DNA of 64,000 nt from the NCBI GenBank assembly GCA_037903475.1, contig JBAJFG010000611.1, forward strand, positions 496,001 to 560,000. The letters run 5' to 3'. Positions 1 to 14,600 of this stretch are shown piece by piece. The position numbers and the translations under genes were made by a program. This DNA is from Ancylostoma caninum (lineage: Eukaryota > Nematoda > Chromadorea > Rhabditida > Ancylostomatidae). The notes under the pieces are model-generated. The model did no database searches, was not told the DNA's origin, and was given only the letters and a program-made list of their open reading frames with translations. The first letter of the stretch is position 1, and each line of letters starts with the position of its first letter.

Positions 1-18
1 GTACAAGCATATACTCAC

Positions 19-2674
19 CCTCGCAGAACTTTTGTTTTATATCCGCTAGTACATTTAGTGAAAGCGACAGCCCGACAAGGCAGAGAGCGTGGGTGGGACG
101 TATGTCTTGCGGATGCAGCTCGTTTCTGAGCAAACTGTCATAACGACCTAAAACAAAATGCGAAGATTAGTATTTAGGTAGATTTCCAGGGAAAAAACCA
201 TGGATATACCTCCAATCAACACCACAACATCCGTTGTTCCACTGCGTTTTAAATAAGGAACGGTACATGATAGCGAAAATATAATTCCATCCATAAACGT
301 TGTGGGGCGATAAACGATAGAGCCATCAAATATTATTTCGACTGAACCAGGACTTGAAGCTGAAAAATTGTGAAGTTTTGTACTTGAATTCATGCAAAAA
401 TATTTTGGTCAGAAAATCCAATACAAACACCGTTTTTTTTTTTGAAATTTTACACCGTAGTGTTACTTTCATAACCGTAGCATATGATAGGTATTGGTCG
501 AGACTACAGTTCTCTGAAGCTTCAAAACCATCCATTCAGGCGTTCCTCTCTGGCTTATATCAGGTTCACCGTGAAAATTGGAATAAAATGGAAAGCTCGG
601 CAGGGCCATCACACCGTCATGCAAAACTATCATTTAAAAAAATGATAAGCATGAGAAATGTCCCCAGTACCCATTTTCGGAAAGCTTCGAGGAGTACGGT
701 CCCTCCTTTCTCCTGAAGTAACCGCACGAGTTTTACAAAAAGGGCACTGTAGAGCAGAACGTGTACAGATTTCACCTTTACTATTTCAAATAACCCTCAA
801 TATATAATATGACGTCTAGGTGATATTTTGGGTCGTTGGAAGTGGAAAGTTGAGAGATGGAGACATACGAGGAGGGAGAGAAAGAGAGAGTGAACTGTAT
901 AACATAAGCAAAACAAGCTAAGAGCGAGGATACACGTCGTAGTTGCTAGAAGTGTGTAGAAAACCAGAGGCTGCAATTATTGCCAGTTCGAGAAAAAGTA
1001 GACGGAATATTTTGAGGTGAAAGTAGAAACCAACCATGGGTGAGCAGCTCAGTAACTTGTTCCATTTCCGAGATAGCAACAATAGCCGACTCCCTCACCT
1101 TTTCGTTTTTTGAACGAAGTATGGTTTTACACTTTTCCTGAAAACTTGGATGAATCATACTGAAGCCACACAACTTCCAGAATTTTGCAACATAAATCCA
1201 CACAATACCTTAAAGACCGACAATGACGATTCCCTAGGCAATGCTGCAAGAAGACGTCTCGCATTCTTCTCCCCTACTTGTTTCGCTAACGATTCTATTA
1301 TCTTCGGAGTGGGTGTGTGCGCTACAAGGGATCATGGTATATAGATGCAAAAATAAACGGAAGAAAAATACGGTAAACAGTACAGTAACCATAGTCCCCA
1401 TTTTGTAGAGCCTGTAAAACCTTCGCTTTCTTCTCGGTACTGATCCCTACTTGTTTGAAGACCGCGTCAATCAAATTTAGATGCCCAATCCTAAACTAAA
1501 CATGTCAGGGAGGAGAATCTCAAAAATACACGTACACTTTGAAGGATTACCTTAACGTGCACTTATAACCGCTCAGGATTTTCGAAGCAATTTCTGTCAC
1601 CAACGTCAAGAGATCCGCCGTTAGTGTACTAGCACAAGTTGCGAGACCGACCGTATCGATAGAGCATTCCCAAACTTCAGATGGATGAACACCTTCTGAC
1701 AAAAAAATTGTGAACAAGTGAAATTTTCGTGAGAGGAGCAGTCTTTTAGCAAAAAAAGAAGCATTTTCCGGATTCGCAAGCAGCCGCATATTCAACTTGT
1801 TCAACAATCGTCTATTCCAGGAGATTCGAGGTTAGAACAGTCGAAATTTTGGAACTAGTTAATCGCAGCGGTCCCAGTTACCGCATCGAACTCCAGGAAA
1901 TTCTCTCTCAGTGAATGTTGAAGGTGTGACCATGAGACTGTGATGTAAGGGAACTTGTCAAGTTGAAAATAAATTTACCAACGGTTTCCATCATTCAGAA
2001 GTTCGAATGTTCGCAAACTCAAGAACTATTTGATAATTACGCCAGAAAACAAAGAATAAAAACAACATTTGGGAAAGTCAGCCAAAGCGCTAGGAAAAAA
2101 AGAAAAACGTAAAACCTTTACTATCATTCGTTGCGAAAACCCTTTCGAACACATAACGCTTCATCCGATTAATAGAGTTCCGTGCACAAAACCGCGTAAA
2201 ATTCTGTCGAAGGTCCATCTGAAAGGAGTTGTTGAGTGAAAAACGACGTGAACAAGGATGTAAAGACAGTGAGTGTGCAGCTCACCGGAAGCATAACAGC
2301 GTAACCATGCGAATCAACTAAAACCGCCGGCTTTGAACGCATAGATTTAATGCTCTCCAGAGCATTTTGCGATTTCGGGACGAGAAGGTGTGTGTTGAAA
2401 GGGACAAAAGCGTGGATTCGACAAATCGAAGATAGGTCGTCTCTCAAGCGATCGATGTAACCGTCGCGAGCGCAAGCGAACTTTTCCTTTAAACATTGAA
2501 TTGACCAAGTATCACAAGAAATCTCTGAAAAGATGCAAATAAGAAATCACTGACTTTGCATATATCTTGATCAAAACAATAAGTTCGAGCAGCGGGATGT
2601 TCTTCTTTCGAGATCGCATCGAGCATCCAATGATATGTTCTGTTTCTATTCTTTAATGCCTGAGTGAATATCCT
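19..2674 (-). other. gcn-2: GCN2 HisRS-like domain exons
   Basis: Nine exons encode the histidyl-tRNA-synthetase-like region that binds uncharged tRNA. Landmarks: IHAFVPFNTHLLVPKSQNAL with VDSHGYAVMLP (motif-2-like), DLRQNFTRFCARNSINRMKRY, GVHPSEVWECSIDTVG, and GGRYDSLL, split over the 210-359/19-147 junction, equivalent to the GGRYD signature of HisRS. The synthetase-type catalytic residues are not conserved, as in other GCN2 proteins. Exon 2286-2522 must use the second AG of a CAG-AG tandem acceptor to stay in frame. The last exon in the window ends in phase 1 at base 19 with a good donor (gtgagt). Confidence 0.88.
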
Positions 2675-5600
2675 CTGAAAAAGGGAGAGTTAAAAAGGTG
2701 GCACACTTTTTTGGAACATAGGACGTTCATTCATATTCTATGTTCTGGTGCAAACGGAAAACCGGAGGAAGTGGAATTAACAGAAATTTTCATTATCGTA
2801 CTACAAAGCAACACAAAGCAGAATAGTCATAGGACCTGCCACTTCACTATTCGATCAGACTTATTTTCGAATAGGCCTTCTTTTTTTTTTTTGCCCTTCA
2901 AAAAGACGAACTCGATTTTTGGACCTTCCAGAGAAGTCGAATTTCAGAAATCTTGAGCTTTTTTTTCGACTTGTTGATGGTTCGAATAACTTAAAATTCG
3001 ATCATTTGTAAACTTGATTTGACTCGATTGGGTGAAATGCTTACACATCCTTAGCAAAATTTAGGCAATGAACATTTTAAAAAAACATACAAATTGTAAT
3101 TGTGTACACAGCGAATTTTAAAAAAGCTAATTTATACTAAATGCGCGTGTGCGGCCGATGTGTGCAACCTCACAATGAAACATAGCTCCATACTTACGCG
3201 CGTGTCTTTTACGCAGCTATCCCCTTCCTACACATTTGTGAGGATTTCGTAGCACAGCGAGGGAAGGGAATGTTTGTCGAAAGGGGTGGAGTGTGTGGAA
3301 TATGACTATTCCTACAGCAGACGTGTCCATGATGGATTGGTGGGTGGGCCGTAATCTACCTGGGGACGTTCATGATTTCCACGACTACTATTTACTAGTC
3401 GGACGTCTTCACCTTTTCTAACGGAAGAAATGCCCTTAGTCAGGCGTAACCAAGTGTGTCAAAGCCAGAACTCCTTTTCGCCTCGTTACGGCTTCTGAAT
3501 CTCGCTCTTCCTCTGTTCTGAACCTTACGAAGCATACTACCTTGAACTGCTTATCCTCGTCATCAACAAGCGGGATATGATCGTCTCTCAACAGCTCTTC
3601 GATAGTCGGCCTCTTATCTGCGACGGGATCCAACATCCACTTGATGAGATGTTTAACATGTTTAGCCTATAGTAAAGTAAAATACTTCAGAGAAATGCCG
3701 CCACAAAACTTACTGAAGTGCTCATTACCTGTACGGCGCTGAATCCCTCTCCGAAGTCATCTGGGAAGGTGAGGGAATTTTTCAGTTCATTAATAACAGT
3801 GACTCGGCCCATTCCCATGGGAATTGGGCGGAAAACCATCTCGAAAAACACAATGCCAGTGCTGAAATTTGGTATATTACAACAGATTTTTCATGCAACC
3901 AAGCTGAAGGGATTATACTGGCATCAAGCGCATAGAAAATAAAGCCCTAAATCTTCTATTATCGATCTTTGTGCACTGTAGGATACCATACCTATAAACG
4001 TCGATTTTGGAGGTATACGGTTCTGTGTTTTTCTCGTCAAATAATTCCGGTGCCATGTATGTTTCTGTTCCGATGTCCTTCGTCAGAGCTGCAACATATC
4101 AATTGACATATCATCTCAATCCTGATCATTTAGAAAAAAGTGATTCAAGATAATATAGAACACCTTGTTCCTGGCTTTCTGATGCACACGGCATTGCAGC
4201 TGTTTGTTTAAGGAGCAAATCTTTAGTGGCAAGCCCGAAATCACCTATCTTTATGTGACCTTCGATATCCAGTAGAATATTCATCTAAATACATACACAT
4301 CTAGAAATGCTATGGTAAAAGTTTTCGGATGCTCACTTAAGTCTTAGAAGGACAAACCGGCTTGATATCACGATGGATCATTCCTTGGCGATGCACGTAG
4401 TCTAATCCACTCAAAATTTCAGAAAAGAGTTTCCATATATTACGTGGATTGCCCAGAAGATGGCCATCGTCGATATGATTTCTTAGAGTTCCGCCATCAC
4501 AATATTCCATTTGTATGTATAATACGCGAAGTGGAAATCCGGGCGAACGCTAAATAGCAGAGAAACAACAAACATGTAGATGCATAGCGCTACACATTTT
4601 TAGCACAAATACAAACCGGTGATGACAATATGCTCGATAATTCCTGCTGTTTGACTGGGCTGAAATCCGATTCAGACTCGACATGCTGATTAGCAGAAGT
4701 GTCCGGTGTACCAGAAACAGACGAGGTGTTTTCGAATAATACACTCTAAAAATTCGACGGCTTGCAAATCTCTCAAAAAATCTGAGAATTTCAAATAGCC
4801 ATTGTAAATGGAAAACTTTTAGATTGAAAAGTCCTCAATTGTAAACCCCAAAAAGCACACCACTGTCTTAGAGCATATATCGCCTAACAATACATATATA
4901 TAACACTCCAAAAAAAAAACCTGCAAAATTACAACCAGTCCGGCTAAATTCGTTCATTAACTCCTTTTTTGAGAAAGAACGGGGGTCAAAGATTGGTTAA
5001 CGGAACAAAGTTGTTCGACTTGAGGGTATAACAAAAAAAGCTGAAAAAAAGGATCTACACAGCAATATCTAGAAATGGCTGCTGAGAGCGTTGAATGATG
5101 CTGAGATTACTAAACAAGAAGGGGGATTGCTATTAAGCATATCATTCCCTACCTACATCGTTTTTAATGCCACTGTATTATGGCTACAGGGGCACTGAAA
5201 ATGAAATTGTGGATAATGGCCCTCAGATACATCCTAAAAGTGCTAAAAAAAGTGTTATGTCAACAATACAGCCTTATTTCAAATCCTAACAAAACAACCA
5301 CCACGACCAGAGCGATAGTATAAGGTTTGAAATTCGCACTTAAATGTAATGTCCTACTTACTTCTCGAGATTTTTTTAACTAGGAGTCGTCAGGAGATTA
5401 TGGTCACAATTCTGTGCACTAAATCATGAAAGAGCGACCGAACCTTTTCTTCAGCCCTTTCCGGTTGATAGGGCGAGAGCATCCAAGATAGCTACTACCT
5501 AAGCCTCTACTACTGGCCCGCGTAGTGGCCAGTAGACATTTGACTTTAGGAATTTTTTTTCGGATGATCAACATTTCAAATAACTCGGTTTTTCTTTCTT

Positions 5601-8600
5601 TTTTTTTTTGAACAGTCGACGTTTCGAATAATTCGCTTTCTATCATTTTGGAATAGTCGATACTTCGAGTGGCTCAAAAGTGAAATTATTCGGAACTTGA
5701 CTCGACTTGACACAATCGAGTCGAATGTTTAGGAGCCTTAGCATCGACTTAAATGTCAGAAAATCGCGTTACCATGCACGCCCCTCACTAACTCTTGCCA
5801 CTAAGAAGCCTTGCAACTTTTGACATCTTCGCAAAGATCATGACCATTGCTGAGACTGCTCTAGAGTACCGGATGTACCTTACTCCTACTGAGGGCAAAA
5901 CTAGAAAGGCGCTCAAAACTAATAGTTTGAGAGTACACTATCAGCTATGAAGCGATGAAAATGAACACTTACCACACTGTCCATGCTCGGATCGGGACCG
6001 CAAACAAAACATTGCGCACCATTTGAGTCTTCCTCAGAGCTATCTTCGGATGATGACTGTGACGATGGTTGCAAGCCTGAAATTTTTGTACTGAATTGTA
6101 GAAGTAAAGAGTGATAAACCATCTCAATCTAGCAACACAATGCAAAATCATCGCTATACAAATTTTATATCACTACAGCTTCCAGTTCAAGAATTCTACA
6201 AACTCAGGACAGCAACGCGAAACAAATAAAATATTGTCAAGTGCAAACTCTGATGTCTTCTCACCTCGACAGCTCGCAGTCCATTCATTAGCATCGACTT
6301 GCAAGCCCTCAGCAGCCAATTCAAGATTTTGAAGACGAGATGGCAGGAGCGAATCTAAAAAAATACATTTTCGAGGAGAATTTCTTTTTTTTTCTTTTTT
6401 TTAAAATTTCTAACGCAGTCACTGGACAAGCTGTCGCTGCTGTCGACATGCAAAACTCTTTGGAGAATGGTTGAGGTATAAGTTACTGTATTGATGATTA
6501 TGGTTTGTAGTCCAACCATGATTAGAGAGACCGGATTTTACTCTAGATCAGTGCACAAAATCGTCATCGTCACAAAATAGAAATCCACTGCCCTAGGCAA
6601 AGTTCAAGCAAAAAAAAAACTGAAATTTTCAGCAGAAAGTGGAAAAGTGTTGAGATTTGCTGCTGGGCCACACATGAACACAAAATTTGCAATGGCCTGC
6701 AACTTTGGGTAGATTCCACATATCTGTCCTAGCCGCCACAAAAAAAGTTCGCCTATGATAAAGTTAATAAAGACTGGCAAAGCTTCGTATCGTAACCGCT
6801 CAACCAAATATGAATAAAACGTCACGGTGAATGTACATATTGAACGAATTTTTGATTGGCTCCCAGGGGTACTGCCTATCCCTCCTTGCCCCTTCTGATT
6901 GGCTCTCCAAGAAAGCGCTTAAAGGCAGCACTCACGGAAATTTTTGGGTTGAGGATTTGGCGGTATATCGGGGTTTTTAGAGACGATGAACTCATTGACG
7001 ACGATGAAGTTGCGTGAAACACGCGAAAAACACAGAAAATGATGGCGGTATTTCATGTGTGTCCACAGCGCGGACGAGTGTTCCGAGATGGGTCCCACCA
7101 CGAAACCCTGCAAAAGGTACGAATTTCATAGACACGCCCCCGGTGAACCACATGCGCACACCCTGTCAACGGCGTTAGGTGGCGCGACGGAACCCTAATG
7201 TCCAGAGCGGTAGATGTGTCCACGGCAGTATCTTAGCAGGTAGGCGGCCATTAAAGGTGTTCAACTTACTGTTGCGATTGACCAGCGCCCGGCTACATGG
7301 TAAGCGACTCACTTCAGAAGTGAAAATTTCCGTAAGTGCTGCCTTTAAAGATAGGATAAAGACGCGTAAAGACAGAACGTCAAATTTGGTTCGGAAATCT
7401 AGTATTTTTCCGGTTATCCGTTCATGAATCTCAGTCCCGTATCGTCGAAAGAAAAGAGGGTTATATTTAAAAACAGATGTGAAATTCATCCCAATAATCC
7501 TAACTGACGAAAATATGTAGAGCTGTGGAAGTGGTATTATCCTCAAGACAAGCAGTGGAGATGACTAGAGCTAGAAATAAGATGAAACTAACTAAACAAA
7601 AAGAGGATGACAGAATATTTTTTAAAGAACGCACATCTCCCAAAAAAGAGCTCTTCACTATCATGTGTGAGTTTATTTTAACGCAATACCTGTTGGGATA
7701 CCTGATTTCAGGACAACGACAATTAATTGATAACCACATGGAGTCCTCACCATCCTCTAAATTAGCTTTCTTCAAAATGACATTTTGTGGTGGTGAAAAG
7801 CTCGATTGCCTCGGTGGAGAGAAACTGGACCGCTTTGGCCGTGCAGTAGAGACAGTTTCTATCCAAGCGCTTAAGAAGATGAACCTTAGCTACTTTTTGA
7901 TAATGTGATTCGAACACGAAAAAAGACGTACTTAAAATATCTAACAACGTTAGGATGGTTCAACTTCGAAAACAATTTGGCTTCGCGAGTGATTTTACGT
8001 GTAAGCTCATCGTCCAGAGGATCCAAAGTAATGCACTTCACCGCATAATCGCTCCAGTCGAGCTTGTTCCTACAGAATAATATTTAATAGTACAACCTCA
8101 TACGTTGTACACTTCGTACAACCTATGAGGAACCGAGAAGAAGCAAACTGACCTCGCCTGGACGACATCGCCGAACGCTCCTCTTCCGAGATATTTTTGA
8201 ATAATAAAATCTTTCATTAGTCTGGTATCTTTTTGTTGAACAGCAAGGTGGCGTTCGTCAAACGACTCGTCGGACTCAAATACAATCGTATCTAAAAGGA
8301 TCATTACAGCCATTATCATCAAAAGAGAACAGGAATAAATTAACTCACTGTTATTGAAGTAGGGATGTTGTACGAGCTCATCAATGATTTTAGCGGAGTC
8401 ACATGTCTGAACAAAACTAGTCAACTGCTCCACAGAATCTTCGCCACTTACAAAATCGCCCTGAACAAAGGATAAAAAAAATTCAAAAGGACAAAATCCC
8501 AAAAAGAAAGTGAAAAAAAAAACGAACAACTAGGTTTCTGTTTTGCAAGAGCTCAAAGCCCATACTCCATGCAAAGTGTAGCATCTGTGTAACCGTTGGT

Positions 8601-11600
8601 GGGCGGTAACCATTCTGATGGCTATTGATTGTAGGCAAACCCAACTCTAGCGTGACAGCCCGCCCACAAACGATCAGCATCAAAATCGATGTCACTCAAA
8701 CGACGTCGACTTCAAGAGTTGTGCCCGCTCAACTGCCGCTTAGGTGGTGCAAAAGTGTGTTGGGTGGTCCAAAAAATGGAGTTACAACATTACTTCAAAA
8801 AAAAAAGTGAATATTCTATTCAGAGTAGTTCTTACACGTATTTAATTCTAATGACGTTTAGTAAATAAAACCATGGAACTGACCACAAAATTATGACCAG
8901 CATTGCCTCCTACCTCATTTTCAGCATCTTCAATATATTCGCCATATTCTAAGCCTAGCAGATTTTTGCATGGCGCGCGCGTGGCCAGACAACTTTTTTT
9001 TGAATGATGTGCCATATATACCTTTTGGCCAAAGAGGAACAGATTTTGGACATGAACAGCACATTTCGTGTGATGTGCCATACGCGTCACGCCGCCATAA
9101 GGGGAACGAGAAGCCGTGATGCACCATGCACATCACATTGTCCGGAATGTGAAAGTGAACACATGCCTTTTTTCCACTGTTTCGTACAAAAAGTTCATCC
9201 ATTTAATCCGACCGGACTCCCCCCTCCCCCTTCCCAGCCTTCATTAAAGGAATAGTTACATCCTATATCTATAGCTAACCAGAGTAAAATATCTATAGCT
9301 AACCAGAACCGGAAAAGAACTCACCATAGCCATGATCTCCTTGAAGAGGGTGCCCAGGTCCTTGAGGTCACGGGCTCGACTGTTTTTCTCTTCAGCTGAG
9401 TTATAGTATTCACTTTGGCCAGTATAGAAACCGAAATATTCGCAGAGGCTGAGAAGAGGGCGCCTGAACAGAAAAGATAGTAAGCGATGTCAAGAAATTA
9501 CCCGACCATAAGGAACTCACTTCAGGCAATAGTCAGAAAAACGTAGTGAAGATTTCCCACACCATACTGAATGTGGAACAATATATCCATGAGCTTGCTT
9601 TTGATCGTGGAGGTATCTAAGGGCACATACTGCGCCTGCTGATAAACGACGCAAAAAATCCTGCAAAAAAAGAACTGCACAAGAATCTAACATCAACGCT
9701 CCAGGTAAAATAAAGCAGTGTACCTCGCGACGCACATGATCACAACAATCAAGGAAATTCTCCTCATCGTCGCAAACCCTTTGTGCCACATAAATTTTAA
9801 CGTTGAAGAGAAAGGGTGAGAGCGAAATTTTGTCTAATATAACGAAGTGGTACGGAATCAATGTTTGTTCAACAGGCTTTGTTCCGGATAGTGAGCGACC
9901 AATGCTCTCGACATCGTTTAATTTTCTAAACATATACATATGTATATCGCGTATAAAAATACTCTAACATGAGCATTATCTATCCATGTACAGTAAAATA
10001 CGTATGGTTAATAGTGGGCGTCCGAATGGGCTGTATGTTCCCAACCTTAGAATTTCTTAGGCAACGTTATCCTTGAAGAACCTTTTCGCCATACGATGTC
10101 ACCGTATTCCAGGTAACAAAGACATTTTTATACAGTTTATCTCTGACGCTTCATCCCCCCCCCTCAATTTTTAATAGTACTGAAAATAGAAAACTCACTT
10201 CAATAGCGTACAGTATTTTGTATCTTTGATACTTGTCGGAGTCGCTTTCGAATACGATGATTTTAAAGTGAACTCAGATACTAGAATCGGCTGGCCCTAA
10301 ACATAACAAAAAGGCTCTCGAATACTCTCGAATACGTTACTACAACCAAAAATATTGGTTTGGACAATAAGCTCGTGTAATTTCTTTTTTTTTCAACTCT
10401 ATTTTTTACAAAGATTTGAACTAAGTTCGACAGCAAATCACAGGTCATCTTCTAGCTCTTGCTTTGCCTTTGCGAGTATTATAACCAATGTCCCCAAATC
10501 CTGCTACTTATTATTTTATGTCGCATGAAATGCAGCCCTCCAATTCGAAAACAGGGTACATCTCCGACACCACACAAGAGAGAGCGTAGAAGTGAATGTT
10601 TGCTCGAAAGGAGTCGATTTTGGGCTGGAGTATGCACCTTGTTCTGTACGCACAGTTCGTAAGGTTACGAGACGATCGATTTCGCAAGGATTTGCTCTGG
10701 ATGTGAAGAAGAAGTACTGTAAATATTACTTTTCGAAAAAAAAAAACCAAGTTCAACTAGTCCATTTCGTGAAAATACATTGAATGCTCAGAAAAACCGC
10801 ACGAACTTATTGTCCAACTTAACAACTTAATTTAAATTGACAACTATATTAAATGTGCAGAAATACTGACGCGATCATAGCCATACCACTCCGTGCAAAG
10901 CGGGTGACGGGGTCGGGTAACAATCTCCTCGCTGACGTGAATTTCTCGACCTCCGATGCGTCGAGTCATAGTATCTCCCTGGAAAGGCTTGACATGACAG
11001 AGAGGGAGCGCCACGACATAAAAGATCTAGATAGCCGCAGGTATATATACTTGGAAACTAAATTTCCTTTCATCAAAAATAGTTTTTCCATGATTTTCGG
11101 ATTCTTTTCTGATCAGCGGATCAACCACCTCCTAAAGGTAAGCGTGGATTTCATGTGTCCGGTGGATTTGTCCTCATTAACCAAAAAGCAAAGATCTCCT
11201 CTATATTCCTGAGCTAAACTTCGACGAATCCCGCATCTAGAAGGCACGCTGATATCTTTGATATGAAAGGAAGTTTGGAGAGTATTGAAGAACAATTTTT
11301 TTTCCGGAACCTTCCTCGGTTACGGCATGTAATTGTAGATTACGCTCCCCTCATCACATCAAGGAATCCATACAAATGGAAAGTTATGATGTGAAAGTGG
11401 CAGTCTTCTTGAATGGAGAAAGGAAAACAGTAGTGTAGTCTATTTCGAATGTGACGATAGCTATTTGTTGCAATTTTCTGTCTTAATTGCCTGCTTTTCC
11501 GAACACTACAAATCTTTATGGTTTCTTCTTTCTCTAAATTGCCTCCCGCTTGTTCTTCGATAGAACCAACAACTAATTTTTTGGGACAATTCGTATGAAA

Positions 11601-14600
11601 CACCGTTATGGTTAGACAAGTGGCACTAGTGTCTCGGCAAGATCTCTAACTTAAGTATTCCAGTGGGTTTTTAAAGCAATACACTCAATTTTATGAACCT
11701 TTTCTCATTATGAAACCTGAACAATGCAATAAATGAATGAACGAACACCGCGATAGGTTTGGCGGATCTTTTCTAGCAAAGTTTCCAGATATAAAAAATG
11801 AGATTGGATTCTTCTTTTGAACAGTGCTGATAAGCAGATGGCTTCTTAAGCAATAATCTGGTAATTCCGCACCTATCCTTGCATAGGATATTTCAATAGC
11901 TTTTTTCTGGATATTTCATGCAATTTTCAACTGCTTGGATCCTTTAGAGAGTGTCATTCACTTTACAGCATGCTTCGCTTTTCTTCGTAACTATGTATAG
12001 CAGAAAACTCGTGATTTGATATTTTAATGTTTCCCGGAAAGCCCGGAGAAACTACCATAGCCTCAATATGTCAATTTATTTCCATATGTGCGAACTAACC
12101 CCTCCTGGTGAGCCAAGTCTCCACGGATTCAGGGTCAAGCGTGGTGTTGGTAAAAATTCGACCCCAAAGCGACCCCACCCCCTTGTAGACTGTAGACGGG
12201 AAAACGCGACCCCCTCCAGAACATTTAATTTTTTTTTACGTTTTCAGTCATTGTAATTCAACAACTTCCAAAACATCTGGAAAACATTTGTCATTGTAAT
12301 TCAACAACTTCCAAAACATCTGGAAAACATTTGTTTTAGCAATGAAACAAACAGTCCGTTGCCGTACATGTCTATGTCGGACATCTACACACTCGTTATA
12401 AGCAACTGGAGTGATGCAAAGGTCGTATTCATGCTCGAACAGATCCAGGGATCGATCCCCGCCGGAGACTAATTTTTGCAAAATGGAAAAATGCATGTGG
12501 AGCAGTCGGACGTCAAGCATCTATGTGTACCAACAAAAACAAATTGTCAGGAACTTTTCTGAACTGTGAAATTCGCGCGTGAGTGGTGTTCTTTCACTCA
12601 AACTTAGAATCGTACACGTGCAGATGTATGGTTGTTTCTCACGAATTTAAAAAGATTTGGCACGTGACCTAGAAAAATGGCCTAAGTCGTTCTGCTACAA
12701 GGAAGATCTGCGCGTTCTGAGTCACGTCTTTTTATTTCAAGAAATTTGGTTTATTAGGGTCAAATTTGGGTGCGAATTCGTTGGTAAAAAGATGGAAAAA
12801 CTGCCATTTTTACCAACGGTTTACCATCGCTTTACCAACGAAATAAAACTAGTCCCAGGTAACCAACAGAATAAAACTCGTCCCAACTGTTGAAGACTGA
12901 AATTTTACAGGCACAAAGAGTTTGACCTGCTCTTTCAGAATCATATTTAACTTCTTGTGAGCTCATGAATATACGCTCAAAGAAGCCATGAAAGAAACCT
13001 GATTTTTGGCAAGTTCGAGAATGTGGTGCTAATCTGAGGCGAACAACTTCAAAGTTACTTTCCAAGAGGGAAAAGTTTCAATGCATCACATTAGAGGATG
13101 TTTTGCTCCTTTCTATGCATTGAGAGGTTTTTTAAAGAATCTTCTGATTTTGGCAGTTATTGAGTGTCAACATACCTCGAATTTTGCGGGTATGCCTTAT
13201 GTGGTCTTATCGCTATGTAAAAATTTCTAATGAACGTGAAGCCGTGAGATTTTACATCCTCATAAGGTTTGACTCTGGAAAACGGCCTCCATAGCTTCGG
13301 AGCACCATGTAAAGTCCAGAGGTCTTAGGACACCATCCACAGAGTTGCATTTTGAGCTACATATTTATTGGACCCTGAGAGTCGATTTACAGCCATATAA
13401 AACGTCCAAGCTAAAGATGAATTTGTTCACCGACTATTTTACACTTGTTATTCATGGCACTGAAAGAAGAAGAGCATGTTGAAATGTTTTCAAAACTAGC
13501 ATCCTCGCGAGGAATCGAACTTGGAGCTCGCTGGTAAAAGACGAACTTCGGTACCTTGCTCTTATCATGCTACCCCCTTCAGGCGAGCCCCCCCCCCCCC
13601 CTTGATAAATTACCATCGTACGCTTGGCCCTGCACGGATTTTCAGTTAACTCGGTTGTCCATTGACCAGTTACTTTTGGTTTCACTTAATTTTACAAGTC
13701 TCTAGACATCACATTTTACTTTAATTTTGCACCAGAAGAGTAACCACACCCATGAGCATGAGATTGCCAATGTTTCAATGCATGCATTCCTACGGGAAAA
13801 ACACTTCAGATAGCCACTTCATCAAAAATATGGTCAAATAAATGAAATAAAACACTGGCACTGGAACAAATAAATATGGATAAATAAGCATCCGCACCCA
13901 GAGTTTTTTCCATTCTGATAACGATAGAGTAATGGTCATATTGGTAACACAATAGGTACTGGTCCGATTTTGAACAACTTATTCAATATACCAGCTTCTA
14001 CCTGTATCATTCCAAAAATGCTATGGGCCCGGATGCATCTTTAGAAGGATGGGAATCCCATACACATACGTATGATCGCCCACGGTTAGCAGCTGAGCGT
14101 AGCCAACGTCGCGTATAGGTAAACTTGCTGTTGGGTGCCAAGTAAAGCGTAAATTGAGATGGGCCAAGATCATGGTTACAGCAAAGACACACCAAAAGTG
14201 CATCTTAGGAGAATTCGAGGTGTCGTTGTCGTGTCTGTATCTGTGTCGGTTACTCAACTCAAAGTTTTCGACGAAAATAATCAACGTTTCCGTCCCGCTA
14301 TAAGGCTTTCACGAAAAAAAAAAACTGAAGAACTGATATCCAACGGATTTTAGATGTACGGAGGGACTAGTGTAAGTAAGTATGCCCCCCCCCCCCGAAT
14401 TAATTTCAGTGAGAACAAAGTAGCTGTGTGAAACACTAGGAAACGACGAATAAAAGAGATGGTTAACGGGCAACAGACTTAACTAGAAATACGTAGAAAA
14501 GCGGTAAACAGGGGCTCAGTGTACATTAACACAATACTTTGGTAACAGCATGAGCCTACTATAGATGCTACTGATGGGTTCTCTCCCATGACCTAACAGA

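Noticed and set aside
540..716. Minus-strand frames with KGGTVLLEAFRKW, resembling the HisRS GGRYD region
   Set aside because: The real GGRYD is at the 210/147 junction and exon 1035-1137 joins 210-359 in phase, leaving this segment intronic.
8540..8690. Possible additional pseudokinase exon of gcn-2
   Set aside because: Flanking exons already join in phase 0, and every way of inserting this segment introduces a stop or shifts the frame.
9004..9255. Overlapping ORFs with a repeated YGTS-like peptide on the minus strand
   Set aside because: They come from a weak degenerate duplication in a gcn-2 intron; no splice phase or conserved domain supports coding.
11113..11212. Micro-exon on the plus strand between TGATCAG and AAAG/gtaagc
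   Set aside because: Splicing it to the preceding open frame gives an immediate stop.
12400..12471. tRNA gene
   Set aside because: Only the T-arm/B box is convincing; no acceptor stem or anticodon arm can be paired by eye, and the segment is part of a repeated transposon.
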